A DNA stretch of 64,000 bases from Chondrilla cf. caribensis (GCA_964020155.1 OZ026560.1:4954259-5018258), one strand, 5' to 3'; counted from the first letter of the stretch, positions 15,427 to 42,925 are shown. A program made the numbers and translations. Notes: a model not told the origin generated them from the letters alone.

Positions 15427-16276
15427 GGAACTGTCAATTGTATTCAATGATGCTGAAGCATCTGGAATATCCCTGTGTGGCCCTGCACTCTCTGATGAGT
15501 CAGTCAGAACGATTGGCTGCTCTCGCCAAATTCAAATCAAATAAAGTCAAGTTCCTCGTAGCCACTGATGTGGCAAGCAGGTAAGCTGGTTTGGTATGCT
15601 AGCCAGACTGTGTGTCTGGGATATCTGTACACCAGACCGGACCGTGTGTCTGGGATATCTGTACACCAGACGGGACCGTGTGTCTGGGATATCTGTACAC
15701 CAGACCGGACCGTGTGTCTGGGATATCTGTACACCAGACCAGACCGTGTGTCTGGGATATCTGTACACCAGACCGGACGTGTGTCTGGGATATCTGTACA
15801 CCAGACCAGACCGTGTGTCTGGGATATCTGTACACCAGACCAGACCGTGTGTCTGGGATATCTGTACACCAGACCGGACGTGTGTCTGGGATATCTGTAC
15901 ACCAGACCAGACCGTGTGTCTGGGATATCTGTACACCAGACCAGACCGTGTGTCTGGGATATCTGTACATATGTCTGTATACTACAAGACTCTCTGTCTG
16001 ATGTGTCAGAAATAGCTGTCACTGGACCTTCCTCCGTGTGCAGGGGGCTGGACATACCCACTGTGGAAGCTGTAGTCAATGTCAATGTCCCAGCCGCACC
16101 TAAAGACTACATTCACAGAGTGGGAAGGACTGCCAGGGCTGGTGGGTGGGGTAGCTATTGGCTTTCATCATTTGATAATTTATGACATTTGCATTTTATT
16201 ATAGGACGGGGAGGGTTGTCAATCACCATGGTAACACAGTATGATGTCATGAGGCTTAAGAGCATTGAGTCTTCTA

Positions 16277-16347
<71 letters not shown>

Positions 16348-16721
16348 ACACTGACTGTAGCTGTTTTCTTTGAGCAGATGTTGTTATGGGGGAATACCCT
16401 ATTGAAGAGAATGATGTTTTGAAGATCTTGAACACAGTCTCAATAGCTAGAAGACAGATAGACTTGGTGAGTTGTGGAATCGCATTCCCTGACATTTGCT
16501 CAACTCCCTTTGTCTTCTAGACTCTTTTTGAGAGAGGCTTTGGAGAAGCACGGAGGCTTAATAGGAGAAAACGCTTGATAGCTGATGGCAAAGTATGATC
16601 TTATATTCTCCTGTAGTGTGTGTGTGTGTGTGTGTGGTCATACCTTGGCATCTTTTCACAGCCTTTGATGTCAACAAAGAAGAGAGGGAAGCTAAAAAGA
16701 AAACGTTCTAAAAAGTTATAA
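14070..16721 (+). CDS. DDX49: DEAD-box RNA helicase DDX49 (yeast Dbp8)
   Basis: ATP-dependent RNA helicase of the small-subunit processome, acting in nucleolar 18S rRNA maturation. Twelve exons: 14070-14181, 14244-14367, 14473-14558, 14722-14843, 14923-15098, 15161-15295, 15428-15580, 16044-16141, 16205-16279, 16378-16466, 16521-16592 and 16662-16721, 433 residues. Motifs in order are a Q-motif (FKAPTDIQ), Walker A (TGSGKT), PTR plus GG, TPGR, DEAD (VMDEADR), SAT, then FFTHS, DVASRGLDIP and [10 protein letters not shown]. The tail is lysine/arginine-rich, as in DDX49. The ATG at 14070 (MSFVELGL) is chosen over upstream non-ATG codons in frame. Intron 7 is filled by a 34-bp minisatellite, and intron 9 starts directly in a TG run. 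It converges with the Ras-like gene. Confidence 0.95.
15602..15965. repeat. 34-bp minisatellite in DDX49 intron 7
   Basis: About 10.5 tandem copies of a 34-bp unit containing GTGTCTGGGATATCTGTACA, with ACCAGACCGG/ACCAGACCAG variants and a few 32-33 bp copies. It fills most of the intron between exons ending at 15580 and starting at 16044. Open frames across it on both strands are a by-product of the repeat. Confidence 0.93.
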
Positions 16722-17044
16722 ATCATTACCTTACTATCAATCATTTTATTCTCGTTTACAATTGTATTTATCATCGTGCAGTGAAAATCAACTGTAAATC
16801 AATAATTCATCTACTGATATAATAATAATTAATGTGACAGTTGACATGAAATAGTATAGTTTGTTGACATATTCAATAATTAGGTACAATGTCATAATAT
16901 TAAACAATAATCACAATATTATTAATAATCTAGCTCAATATACAGTGGAATCAAGTAATTAGAAGCTATAAAAATAAAATATTACATCAAATCAAAGAGT
17001 ACGTGTGAGAGTACAATAACACAGTCTACTAGCATTCATACATT
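16722..17044. other. AT-rich 3' region between convergent DDX49 and Ras-like genes
   Basis: No coding signal is seen. The stretch is very AT-rich with many TAAT/ATTA palindromes. It contains AATAAA-like strings for the forward gene and TTTATT for the reverse gene. Confidence 0.5.
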
Positions 17045-19801
<2,757 letters not shown>

Positions 19802-20113
19802 ACTAGTGATAGCTCAATTTATCGATTAGTCGTCTCACAACGTATCCGTTTTTCAGAACGTCTCTTTCCTCAAACACGCCCAGAGAACCGTGGGTAGACC
19901 GTACAGACGGAGAGTAGGTTTGCTAATTACCGCCCACTAAATGACGTAATGTCAATGGACGTCAAACCATAGATGATCAAACCATAGATATACTCTAATA
20001 CCTGGACCCTTTCGCTATCTTCGTTTATTTAGGGATCTACAGTTGGTTCTTTCAGGCCATAGATATCAGAGAACAGTATCACTGAAGGAGCAATCTTGGT
20101 CGATGTTTAATAA
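19802..20113. promoter_or_regulatory. Head-to-head intergenic region: Ras-like (-) and PIGBOS1-like (+)
   Basis: About 310 bp separate the two start codons, so this stretch must hold both promoters. It is richer in CpG than its surroundings. I see no convincing TATA box placed for either gene. Confidence 0.45.
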
Positions 20114-20347
20114 ATGATGTCAAGAATTCCTTTTGGCCAAGTGGTGCTTGCTGTAGTCTTGGGAGTTGCAAGTGGTATGTACATTTTTCAACCGTACTTT
20201 GTGAAAGGAGATGAGCAAACACCTCAGAAACTCACACAACAGAGCAAAACAGATTCAATTGCTAGCAGCCAGCAAACCAAGCAACATGACCGAACAAACG
20301 AAGGGAAAGACAGCAGTCAACTCAATCAACACAGCAAAAAGGAATAG
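20114..20347 (+). CDS. PIGBOS1: PIGBOS1-like mitochondrial outer-membrane microprotein
   Basis: Single-exon 77-residue protein. Its N-terminal third reads MMSRIPFGQVVLAVVLGV followed by ASGMYIFQPYF, a hydrophobic span with the pattern R-x-x-F-x-Q, VLG-A-G-YIFQP-F that I recall from vertebrate PIGBOS1. That protein is a roughly 54-residue microprotein of the mitochondrial outer membrane, reported to contact ER CLCC1 and modulate the unfolded protein response. The rest is hydrophilic, rich in Q, K, S and T, and longer than the vertebrate tail. The first of two adjacent ATGs is used. The gene stands alone here, not overlapping PIGB as in mammals, and is 184 bp upstream of DUSP12. Membership rests on about 25 residues, so convergence of a simple tail anchor is the alternative. 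Confidence 0.68.
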   Translation: MMSRIPFGQVVLAVVLGVASGMYIFQPYFVKGDEQTPQKLTQQSKTDSIASSQQTKQHDRTNEGKDSSQLNQHSKKE

Positions 20348-20531
20348 CATTTACTTCTGAATTGAACCGAGTCGTGTTATGGAAGTGAAGCTACTTCAAG
20401 CCTAATTGAGTCTACTTGGTTCATTACAGATGTGAAAATGGTTTTTCTACTAATAATGTACTTAAAATGTAGCGGTGGACAAGTATGTCACGTGTTAGTC
20501 ACGCTGAAGGTTGCCACGCCCACGCCACCCG

Positions 20532-21422
20532 ATGTTTGAGGTCGTCCCGTTCCTCTTCCTAGGGAACCTCCAGGATGCTCTGTCGGTGGATTCTCGCGAC
20601 TCGAGCTACGAGCACATTGGATATGTTCTGACGCTGTCTAACAGTGATCCAAATTGGAAAGGAGCACTGAAAAACAAGATAAAGTGCTTGATTGTGGAAA
20701 TTGGCGATCTACAAACAGAAGACCTTTTAACAAAACTGCCACAATGCGTGGGATATGTCAATGAAGCAGTTGTTAGAGAAAAAAGTATATTAGTTCACTG
20801 GTGAGTAGAAGTTTAAAAGCGAAACCGCTTTCAGCACGTCGTGGTTTGTGATGCCGGTGGTGGGTTTATAGAGTATGGTTTTCGGTTTTCCCCGTCCTCC
20901 AGCACACACGGTGTGTCTCGGAGCCCCGCTGTGGTGATAGCCTATTTGATGTGGTCCAGGGGATGGCCCCTAAAGGATGCATATGAACATTGCCAGAAAG
21001 TGTTCAACGATATACAGTTGGTTGTGTGTGTGTGTGTGTGCATACATGCATGTTTCCAAATTTCCAATTCAATTAAATCTCAGTTTTAATCCTTGTTGAT
21101 TATTGTGAATCAAACATGTCAATACATGTCGTATTGTAATCTCACATTGTATATGCGTACCTACCAAAACATAATGTATGTTTCTTAGTCAGTAGTGTGT
21201 TACTATGGTTACCACAGACCCAACCCGGGATTTCTGCTTCAACTCAAGATGTGGGAGGCTATGAAGTGCTGTTTGGATGAGCTTCACAAGCCATTTCGAG
21301 CTTATAGACTGTCTCTGTGGACCAGAGAGATGAGAGAGAATGGATTTACAGAGAGTTTGGGCCTGGCAGATGATCCAGGGATGAAGGAGATTGGAGGAAG
21401 AGTGTATAAGTGTAGAAAGTGC

Positions 21423-21463
<41 letters not shown>

Positions 21464-22510
21464 GACTCAGTTAGAACAATCTTGTTATTGCTGTTTGTTC
21501 CTCTCAGAAGAGCACTGTATGTTGATTTGAGCGTCCTACAACATGACTTGGGAATAGGTCAGGAGTCATTCAAGTGGTCCAAAAGGGATGAAATACTGAC
21601 TCCTCCCACCACGACGGCATCCCTCCACCCGTCCCAACCCTCTGGCCCCTCACCACAATGTACCTCCCACTTCATCGAACCCATAGAATGGATGGGACCT
21701 CTCATCGTAGGGACACTCTCTGGAGCCATTACTTGTCCGAAGTGTACCACTAAACTTGGCTCTTTCAACTGGGCAGGTCAGGGAGGCCTTGTATGAGAAC
21801 AACTGCACCAACATGCATGTTTGAACTACAGTACATACAGTATATAATATGTAATGTGTGTGTATGTGCGCGCACGCGTGTGTGTGTGTGTGTGTTGTGT
21901 GTGGTTTAGTACACTAGGTAGCCTACTGTACACATCCACCGATGTGTACACAGGTACATCCTGGTGTGTGTATGACATGTACTCAATGTAGGACACCACA
22001 CACAATCCCTCTATCCTCACCACAACCTTCAAGCACAGTGAAACCTGTATATCAAGACCACCCAAGGGACCAGCAGCAGGGGGTCTCTGTAAACAGGTGG
22101 TCTGTAAACAGTTGGTCTGTATACAGTTGGTCTGTATACAGTTGGTCTGTATACAGTTGGTCTGTATACAGTTGGTCTGTATACAGTTGGTCTGTATACA
22201 GTTGGTCTGTATACAGTTGGTCTGTATACAGTTGGTCTGTATACAGAGGTGCTTTACTGTAGTTGAGTTAACATAGTAGATAGTCCAGCTATTGTTGGTC
22301 TTTTTGTAGAGGTGGTCTTTATCACAGATTTTGCTGTAATACAATGTATTGATCACTCTCTTCACACACACTGCATCTGTTCAGCAATTTACAGTTAACA
22401 TCACATGGTTGGATACAATAATTTATCTGTGTGTGTTGCTAGGTAACCAGTGTTCATGTGGTCGCTGGGTGGTGCCTTCCTTTCAAGTACACAAGAACAA
22501 AGTGGACTAA
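20532..22510 (+). CDS. DUSP12: Dual-specificity phosphatase DUSP12 (zinc-binding)
   Basis: Atypical dual-specificity phosphatase with a C-terminal zinc module (yeast Yvh1), linked to 60S ribosome maturation and stress. Five exons: 20532-20800, 20903-21016, 21218-21424, 21508-21776 and 22443-22510, 308 residues. The catalytic loop HCTHGVSRS is split by intron 1 inside the cysteine codon. The zinc domain is split over three exons: CRKCRRAL, then ITCPKCTTKLGSFNWAG, then QCSCGRWVVPSFQVHKNKVD at the stop, all diagnostic of DUSP12. The upstream TTG in frame at 20511 is ignored in favour of ATG 20532. Intron 3 begins as a TG run. Intron 4 holds a TIR element with a 15-bp minisatellite. The stop lies 17 bp from the convergent coiled-coil gene. 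Confidence 0.95.
22036..22336. mobile_element. MITE-like element with internal 15-bp minisatellite
   Basis: The segment starts CAGTGAAACCTGTATAT and ends in the imperfect inverse, ATCACAGATTTTGCTG, next to TA; AAGACCACC on the left pairs with GGTGGTCTT on the right. The interior, about 22085-22245, is ten or so copies of ACAGTTGGTCTGTAT. It lies in DUSP12 intron 4. Family is uncertain; a pogo/Tigger-type non-autonomous element fits the CAGT ends and TA flanks. Confidence 0.5.
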
Positions 22511-22527
22511 GAGAGGAACAGACTGCC

Positions 22528-23640
22528 TCAGTCGTCACAACTACACCAATATTCCAGTGTCTGACAACAAACTTGGACTGTCTTTTTTGTTCGTATTTTA
22601 TTACTGTCAAGTGATTTTGTTGGTGAAAGTGTTCCAGCTGCCTTTTTTTGTGGTTGTGTTTTATGTGAAGCTTTTTTGACCTTTTCACTGGTTGGGTAGT
22701 CGTATCGTAGTGACCTAGCGGGTCTCCACGCGGGTCGAGAGTTCTCGCTACTTACGGAGGAATTGCTAGAGCTACACAAAGCCTCTTTGTTAGTCTTCCA
22801 AGCTTCAAATGCCTTATTTGAACCACTGCGTCGTTCTGCTGCTTCAACCTCGGCAGCTTTTCTTTCCTGTCCCAGCTGAATGCGTTTCTTATGTTGAATC
22901 TCTTTCAATTGTTTGTCTTTCTGTTCTCGCCAAACACGGAATGCCTCCTTTGACGAGTCCTCTTTCTCTATCTTCTCCTTGACCATCTTTTCTTCAAGTT
23001 CTTTCTCTTCTTGTCTCTTCTTTCTCTGCTTCTCTTGTAGTTCCTTGATTTTGGAGTCAGTCCAAGCATCCATTACAGTTCTGGAGGTATTTAATATCCG
23101 ATCAGCTTTCTCCTTTTTCTCTCTTTCTTCTTTCTCTGTGTACAAGGCCATGGGATGACCAAAAGAACAGATTATTCTCTTTCAAAAGTGACAACAGCTA
23201 GGTCAACTTTTCATCTTACCTTTTTTCTCTCTGTGTTCTTTCAGTCTTTTCTTCTCTGCTTCTTTCTTCCTGGAAAGCCACTCCTCCACTGCTTTGTCAC
23301 ACTTTTCCTTGTATTTCTCGCTCTCTGCACGTACTGCTGACGACTTAGTACCTCCTGTATTCTTGGATTCCTTTCTACTACCTTTCATTTTCTTGTCTTT
23401 GCTTCTTTTCCATTCTTCGAAAGCTGCCTGCCTCACGGAAGCACTGGTAACAAGTTCTGTTTGACTACTTTGTGGTTTTGGAGGGTTAATAGTTGTTGCA
23501 AATCCCGATTTATCAGTAAACGAGTCTTTACTACACTTTTTATCTTCTATGGAGATCATGGATGTCTCTTTCGAGCTTTGGGATAGTTCACTTGTGATGG
23601 AGGAATCAAAATCATCATCGTTGTAGCTATCGAACGCCAT
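22528..23640 (-). CDS. Coiled-coil protein with AFxxWxxxK repeats (CCDC181/MAP9-like)
   Basis: Two exons, 23640-23220 and 23135-22528, joined in phase 1, 342 residues. The protein is highly charged and helical, rich in K and E. It contains at least four copies of an [AV]FE[AE]W[KLR]xxK motif (QAAFEEWKRSK, KAVEEWLSRKK, EAFRVWREQK, KAFEAWKTNK). Such motifs recur in CCDC181, MAP9 and CCDC34, microtubule- or cilium-associated proteins, so a cytoskeletal role is an inference. The N-terminus is acidic (DSYNDDDFDSS). The C-terminal 60 residues are basic and low in complexity. The last codons (VCCQTLEYWCSCDD) may lie beyond an unrecognised donor. It is head-to-head with Unc13 and convergent with DUSP12. 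Confidence 0.75.
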
Positions 23641-23844
23641 TTTAAAACGAAAAAGGGGAACTCCCTAAAGTGCTCATTCGCGCATATGCCGGATACACTA
23701 GTACACAAAGAATCATGTTAAAATTGTTGTTTCCGAAAGTGTACTCTATTCTTAGTCGGTGGATGTCTTAATCGAGCTGAGAAGAAATGCCGGTTCTGTG
23801 GATATTAGGTATGTGCGTGAGATACAGTGTAGAACGAGCGTAAT
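23641..23844. promoter_or_regulatory. Head-to-head intergenic region: coiled-coil gene (-) and Unc13 (+)
   Basis: About 204 bp lie between the start codons. An alternative short ORF starts at 23790 (ATGCCGGTTCTG, then a good GTATGT donor) and could be an upstream or alternative Unc13 first exon. No other site is recognised. Confidence 0.4.
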
Positions 23845-36761
<12,917 letters not shown>

Positions 36762-38387
36762 CATAACATCATTATCATCAATAATTTATATCAAATTGTT
36801 CAGTTCATGTTTTGGATTCCTGCATTTTTATTTTACATTATGGTGGGGAAGTGACGGAGATATACGAATTATTTCCACAAATATACGGATAATCACCTCA
36901 GAGAGTCCTTTTAACTGTCCACCTCATTGACAGTGAGGAAGGTGTCATGAAATTGTGAAGGTATCAGTGATTCGATTGAAGTGTGTTAGAGGCAAGGCAG
37001 AAAAAGACCTATTTCCTATACGTCAAATCGCGAATGAGTTCAATTGTACCGAGAAAGCGTCGTTAGAAGGAAACGCGAAATGCCTGTGCGCGGTCGAGAT
37101 CGGAGAGGTGAGTTCTCTGTCTGTTTCGTTCAGCCTCCGGAATCTACTAGTGTGAGCTGTTTCTGGGAGTGTTGTACCAACTGTTGCCATCTGTAGACAG
37201 CGTATGTCATTTAAATGTGTCAAGATATTGTCTTTCACTAAATCACGTTCTGTAAATGCTAAACATTCTAAACTATCTCTGTTAACGCTGGCGTGAATGT
37301 ACTTTTGATGTCTCGCTATGCGCTGGCTAGTGTACGTTTAGGCAACTCGTATCTCGTCTTCCTATCTCTAATACTTTGCTAATGATTTGCGACCGGGGAG
37401 TAATCCACCTACGATCGCTAATTACGTGGCTTGGGAGCAGCGTGTGGTTAACCTCGTCCATTGTAGTAATCTCTTGGGGACAGGATAGCGAACCGGTCTC
37501 CCCGAGTGTGTCACCTCCATCAATGGACCTGGGTTTACCACTCCAATTAAACCTTCGATAACGGGCACATTGTCGTGTTAATTGAGGTCTTGGTTTACCT
37601 TACGGCGATGGGTGGGGGTTGATGTTGCCTAGTGACAACAGACAACTTTGGAGATACCTTGTGGGTATGGGTATGGCGTGTAGTTTCTTGTCAGTGATGG
37701 GTGAGGATTAGCATTACCAGGCAGCTGGGCTGGTATTGTCCTGTAACTACCTACAAGGACAGGTGAAGATAGCGTCTGTTCCCATTTTCCTAGATGGTTC
37801 GCCTGGAAGTCAACCATTGTTGACTTTGTGATGTAATCCATTGCCTTTCCTTGTAATGGTGAATAGCTTTCTATTGTTGTCATTTCTACTTCACAACTTT
37901 CTGTCTTTTGTCTTGTAATATTTGAACACTCATTGCCAATGTCGGTGTGAATTATGGACATACGTATGTATATTTATCTTCAAGTTTTCCATCAAATGCC
38001 ATTCCATTCAAGAGTGCATGTATTCTTATATATTATCGTGTATTAGTTGTATCAGTAGTGTTTCCCGTTGGAATGGCATGTTTGACTCATGTTTGTAGTT
38101 TGAACAAGTCACATGATCTCCACTTGGGGCCATGCCTGACTGAACACACCTATATCCAGTTGGGTTTGTGTAGTGGAGTGTTGTCCTCATGGGGGACCCG
38201 TGTGAACAGACCAGCTAGGTTCCGTGTGAGTGTGGTACCTGGTTCATTCATGTGTTGTGCATGTGAGTGTGTGTTTCAGTCTGAGTATGCTGTGTGTGTT
38301 GAATAAGAAGCCATTTTGAACGTCCAACTCACCACAATGGCTGCAACTCCCCAGTGCATACTCAGGCCATTCCAATTATGGGTTGTG

Positions 38388-38660
38388 CTGAGTGTGTGGG
38401 TGTGAGTTGTGCTGAGTGTGTGGGGTGAGTTGTGCTGGGAGTGTGGGGTGTGAGTTGTGCTGGGAGTGTGGGGTGTGAGTTGTGCTGGGAGTGTGTGGGG
38501 TGAGTTGTGCTGGGAGTGTGGGGTGCGAGTTGTGCTGGGAGTGTGGGGTGCGAGTTGTGCTGGGAGTATGGGGTGCGAGTTGTGCTGGGAGTGTGGGGTG
38601 TGAGTTGTGCTGGGAGTGTGGGGTGTGAGTTGTGCTGGGAGTGTGGATGTGAGTTGTTTT
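38388..38660. repeat. 24-25 bp minisatellite (GTGTGGGGTGTGAGTTGTGC)
   Basis: About 11 tandem copies of a G/T-rich unit ending in TGGGA, with GCGAG/GTGAG variants. The G-rich strand has spaced GGGG and GGG runs. Confidence 0.92.
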
Positions 38661-39509
38661 GGGTGTGTGGGGTGTGGTTTTTGCTAAATGCGTATGTAAG
38701 AGAGAGTATACACATGATGTGTGCGAGTGTGAAATTGCTGGATCGCATTTTGCTTTGTGCTCCGTGCTCACCTAATGTTCTCAAGTTACCATCACGCCAT
38801 AGTTATGTCGGTCGATCCTTAACGAGAGAACTAAATAGTGTTAGCTACTTGAGTGGTTCTCTGATTACCCTCATCCCATCCAGTGTGGGTGTATACACAC
38901 GTATGGAGAGCATACAGTCTGTAGCGTGTACGTACTTAGTGTGGTTGTGTGTACATTCAGTATGAATATAATTTATGCATCTCCACTCTACTCTTACTCT
39001 ACTGTGTAGTGTGGCTGTGTATACATATGTACGTATGTACATGTATACATTGTATGCATGTATGTACGTATATACTACGTATATTTATAGTTTGTATAGT
39101 GTAGTGTGGATGTGTACCACTATGGCAATGCGCATACATGTGCACACATATAAAGTCTGGTGGTTAGCTGTGTGCATGACTGGTCAATGTGCTAACCTCA
39201 AGTATTTCAGTATTCTCAAGTGATGACAGGAACAGATTGTGCAGTAATGGCTACATGCATGCCTCAGAGCATACAACAGCTGGTGCATCATACTAACTGT
39301 GTTATGCTATTTTTGCCTGTCCTTATTGGGAAGAGAGTGTAACCCCACACTATTCTTGTGTGTAGAAGGTAGGGAAAGGTCCCCAAATGGTAGTGTACAC
39401 AGACAGCTCCCCCCCCCCCTACTACAGGCAATGAGTGGGGGTACATGCTGTTTTCCCGATAAGAACAGTAAATGATGTAATCTTGTAGAGATCCACAGCA
39501 ACCTGTATT

Positions 39510-39795
39510 TTACATATGGTGCATACATCTGTACACCGTGTGCATACATCTGTACACCGTGTGCATATATCTGTATACCATGTGCATATATCTGTACACC
39601 GTGTGCATACATCTGTATACCATGTGCATATATCTGTACACCGTGTGTATACATCTGTATACCATGTGCATACATCTGTATACCATGTGCATACATCTGT
39701 ACACCGTGTGCATACATCTGTACACCATGTGCATACATCTGTACACCGTGTGCATACATCTGTATACCATGTGCATATATCTGTACATTGTGTAC
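39510..39795. repeat. 21-bp minisatellite (CATACATCTGTACACCGTGT type)
   Basis: About 13 copies that alternate between TGTACACCGTG and TGTATACCATG variants, partly as a 42-bp higher-order unit. Frames stay open because the unit is a multiple of three. Confidence 0.92.
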
Positions 39796-39924
39796 ATACG
39801 TACGTACATCTATACATGGCACATGTTGTGTACATTTGTATATCCGAACTGTACATACGTACGTGCATACGTACACATGTATCTACACTACCGTGCTCAG
39901 TTGCACTCTGGTGAGAATAACACC

Positions 39925-40262
39925 TGCGGTATGTGCTAGTGAACCAGGTACCTCCACTGTAGCATGTGCTAGTGAACCAGGTACCTCCACTGTAGCATGT
40001 GCTAGTGAACCAGGTACGTACCTCCATTGTAGCATGTGCTAGTGAACCAGGTACCTCCACTGTAGCATGTGCTAGTGAACCAGGTACCTCCACTGTAGCA
40101 TGTGCTAGTGAACCAGGTACCTCCACTGTAGCATGTGCTAGTGAACCAGGTACCTCCACTGTAGCATGTGCTAGTGAACCAGGTACCTCCATTGTAGCAT
40201 GTGCTAGTGAACTAGGTACCTCCATTGTAGCATGTGCTAGTGAACCAGGTACCTCCACTGCA
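39925..40262. repeat. 33-bp minisatellite (GCATGTGCTAGTGAACCAGG then TACCTCCACTGTA)
   Basis: Ten copies, nearly identical, one with an extra GTAC. Each contains CCAG|GTACC, similar to the donor-like core of the array at 27165-27440. Confidence 0.92.
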
Positions 40263-40885
40263 GACGATCCACCAGCTGTGTGTTGCCTGTGTGTGTGCTT
40301 GTCTTGAGGAGTTACGTACAGTGTTGTCACACTCACAAAATCACAGGTTGTCAGATATCAGCTCTGTGCTCTTGTGATATACATGATCCAATGTTGCTTC
40401 TATTACATATACGTAAATATTTGTGTACAAGATTAATACATATGTACTTGTCTATAGACACACATGTATACCCAATATACCATAATATGTGTACGTACCT
40501 ATACACTAATACCAGATATTTATCTATGACTTTTAGACATCCGTACACATGTACTAACACCACATACATTCATGTATACCTCTACAATTGTGTGTGGTTG
40601 AATGGTAGTGGCATTGTATGTTGATTACAGTCCAGCCTGGTGGTTAATTGGTTGTCATGGTAACCAATCCAGTTGACTTGTGCCAAAACTGTCAGTTCCT
40701 AGTACGCTGTTGATGTCAGGGAAGAACTTTGTCTTGTTCTCTTCTCCTTTAGTGTCCACGTTACTGACAGGAGTGACTGTGTCTCCAAAGCAAGTACTTG
40801 TTGGGGTGAGTGGGGGTGACCAGCCTCGTAGCTGGACCAGGTGGTCTGAAGTCGACGTTCCACCTGTTTGTTGTTAGTTTAGGAA

Positions 40886-41182
40886 ATGTCGCAGCCTATC
40901 AGCTTACAAACTAATCAGATGACAGGCTGTGGTGGCCTTGGACGGCTGTTATTAGCGATAGAAGCTCACTACCCGTGGTTTAGCTCTGCTAAGGTGGATT
41001 TACTAGTGTTTTCTTCTTTGTTTGATCCACAGAAAAGTGAAAGAATTGTTGTAAGCTTTTCAGAAAGGGACAAAGTACCAGAAGCTTCTCTTTTCCTTGT
41101 TTTCACGAGTGGTATCAGTGGACTACCTCAGATAGTTAGGACAGAGAAAGTAGATGATCACAGCATAGCTGCTATAGCTCCT

Positions 41183-41235
<53 letters not shown>

Positions 41236-42799
41236 CCATCCTGCCTTGTATAGCTTGTAGTGATTCTCCCTCCAGGAAGACCTTTTTTGGCTTTGGTCTA
41301 CTCTGTCGTGATTCCAGTGTATTTATTTGACATCTCCCCTCTCCCAGTGAACTCCTCAGAGGAATCAGTGAAGATTGAAGTACTCTACATCGAACAGGAA
41401 ACCACTTTTGTCCTCTTCAGGGACCGATTAGCCTACGTCAAATCTCTGGAAGAACCCTGTAGCTCCTCTCAGCCAACTGATGGAATGGGGGCGTCAATAA
41501 CAACTAATAAGGGGTCCATCGATCTCCGGGAAAGTCCCCAGCTTACCCCCAGCTCTGACATTCCCGTTCACCATGCCATCAGCCTCCTGCGGACCCACCT
41601 CCTCAGAGAGCACGTGAACCCACTCACACCAAACTCTCTGAGTGAGCTGTGCGGCTCCCTGAAGAAGCTGCCTCCCAGCAACCTGGTGGAGGTAGACAGT
41701 GTGGTTGGAGGGGACATGGAGAGGGACTCTGTACCCATGAGCGTGTGCGTAGGGGATGGAGCACCAGAGGACGGCCAGGAAAGGGCAGGTTGGTGGATAT
41801 GGTGTCGCAGTGGTGTGATAGTGGTGCCATGTGTGCCCCAGTGCCCAAGATTACACTAAAATCAACTCCAACTGCTGTACACAAACTGATTATCATCATG
41901 ACGATGTTGATTTATGAGGTGCTGGGGGCTATTGTCAATGTCATTTAGTTATTGTACACATCAGTACTACGTACGTATATCTGTACTGTGGTATATGTGT
42001 GAGGTGCTTGTACGTGTGTGTACATACATACGATGTGCCTTGGTCAGTGTATACGAGTGAGGTTGTCACAATCCTGGTACTGTTTCTTCATAGATGGGAC
42101 CCTTTTCCATCTGTTGGCCCAGTTTGGGCTGAAAAAGATTGCCCAGCAAATTTTGAGTCTCCCCGAGGCCAGGGAAGGTGCAGTTCAACTGGACCACAAA
42201 GGGTGCTTACCCGAAGAAGTAGCTGAAAGAGAGGGTCATAACGAACTATCCAAGTTATTTGTCAGGTCAGCTCTGGATGACTGGTAAAACGGCATGCATA
42301 TGAACTTACTGTACTGTTCTGACTATAGTTGCCGACGAGCACTGTCCGGTCCAGAGAGGGAGAGTCGATCGTGTAGTACCTCTTCTCTGGAAACAGAGTG
42401 GTCCACTATAACTGTGAGAACTCGGAAGAAGACAAATCAGAGATTAGTGCGAGTTGCCAGCTACACCAAAGGCCAGCTGGTCAAAGTTGCATTGGAACAA
42501 AATGAATTTTCATCTCTCAGGACCGAATTGGGGAGTGGCTCGGACAGTGGTGAGTTCCCATGGGTGTGGTTAAGTGCGAATACACCCCAGCACCGCCTAC
42601 CTACTTTGTTGTTCTTAACAGATCTCATTGAGGATGGCCTGGGAAGCAGGGATGAAGAGCAAGATGATTTAATCTCAGATCAAAGAAAAATGGATGAATT
42701 TGCTGATGTAGCAAATGGTGATAACCAGCAAAGAGAGCAAAAGGAACTGGAAGTCCTTAATGTGGTGGAAGTTGCCAACAACACTTGCTCTTCCTCACC

Positions 42800-42860
<61 letters not shown>

Positions 42861-42886
42861 CATGTGTGTGTGTGTGTGTGTGTGTT

Positions 42887-42925
<39 letters not shown>

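Larger units (their letters stand above)
36762..40885. other. Repeat-rich interval between Unc13 and the RhoGEF; no supported gene
   Basis: I find no recognisable domain. 36955-37107 is an open, CpG-containing stretch that ends in a strong donor (GGAGAG|GTGAGT) and could be a first or untranslated exon of the downstream gene. 40754-40806 also looks exon-like (TTTAG acceptor, GTGAGT donor). Between them lie at least three minisatellites, 38388-38660, 39510-39795 and 39925-40262, listed separately. The rest looks like unique, non-coding sequence. Confidence 0.5.

Noticed and set aside
15568..16185. Frame running through DDX49 intron 7 into the RGLDIP exon
   Set aside because: Although open, it is out of frame with the upstream exon and the intron is 463 bp (not a multiple of three). 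Retention would therefore not preserve DDX49, unlike the SUGP1 case.
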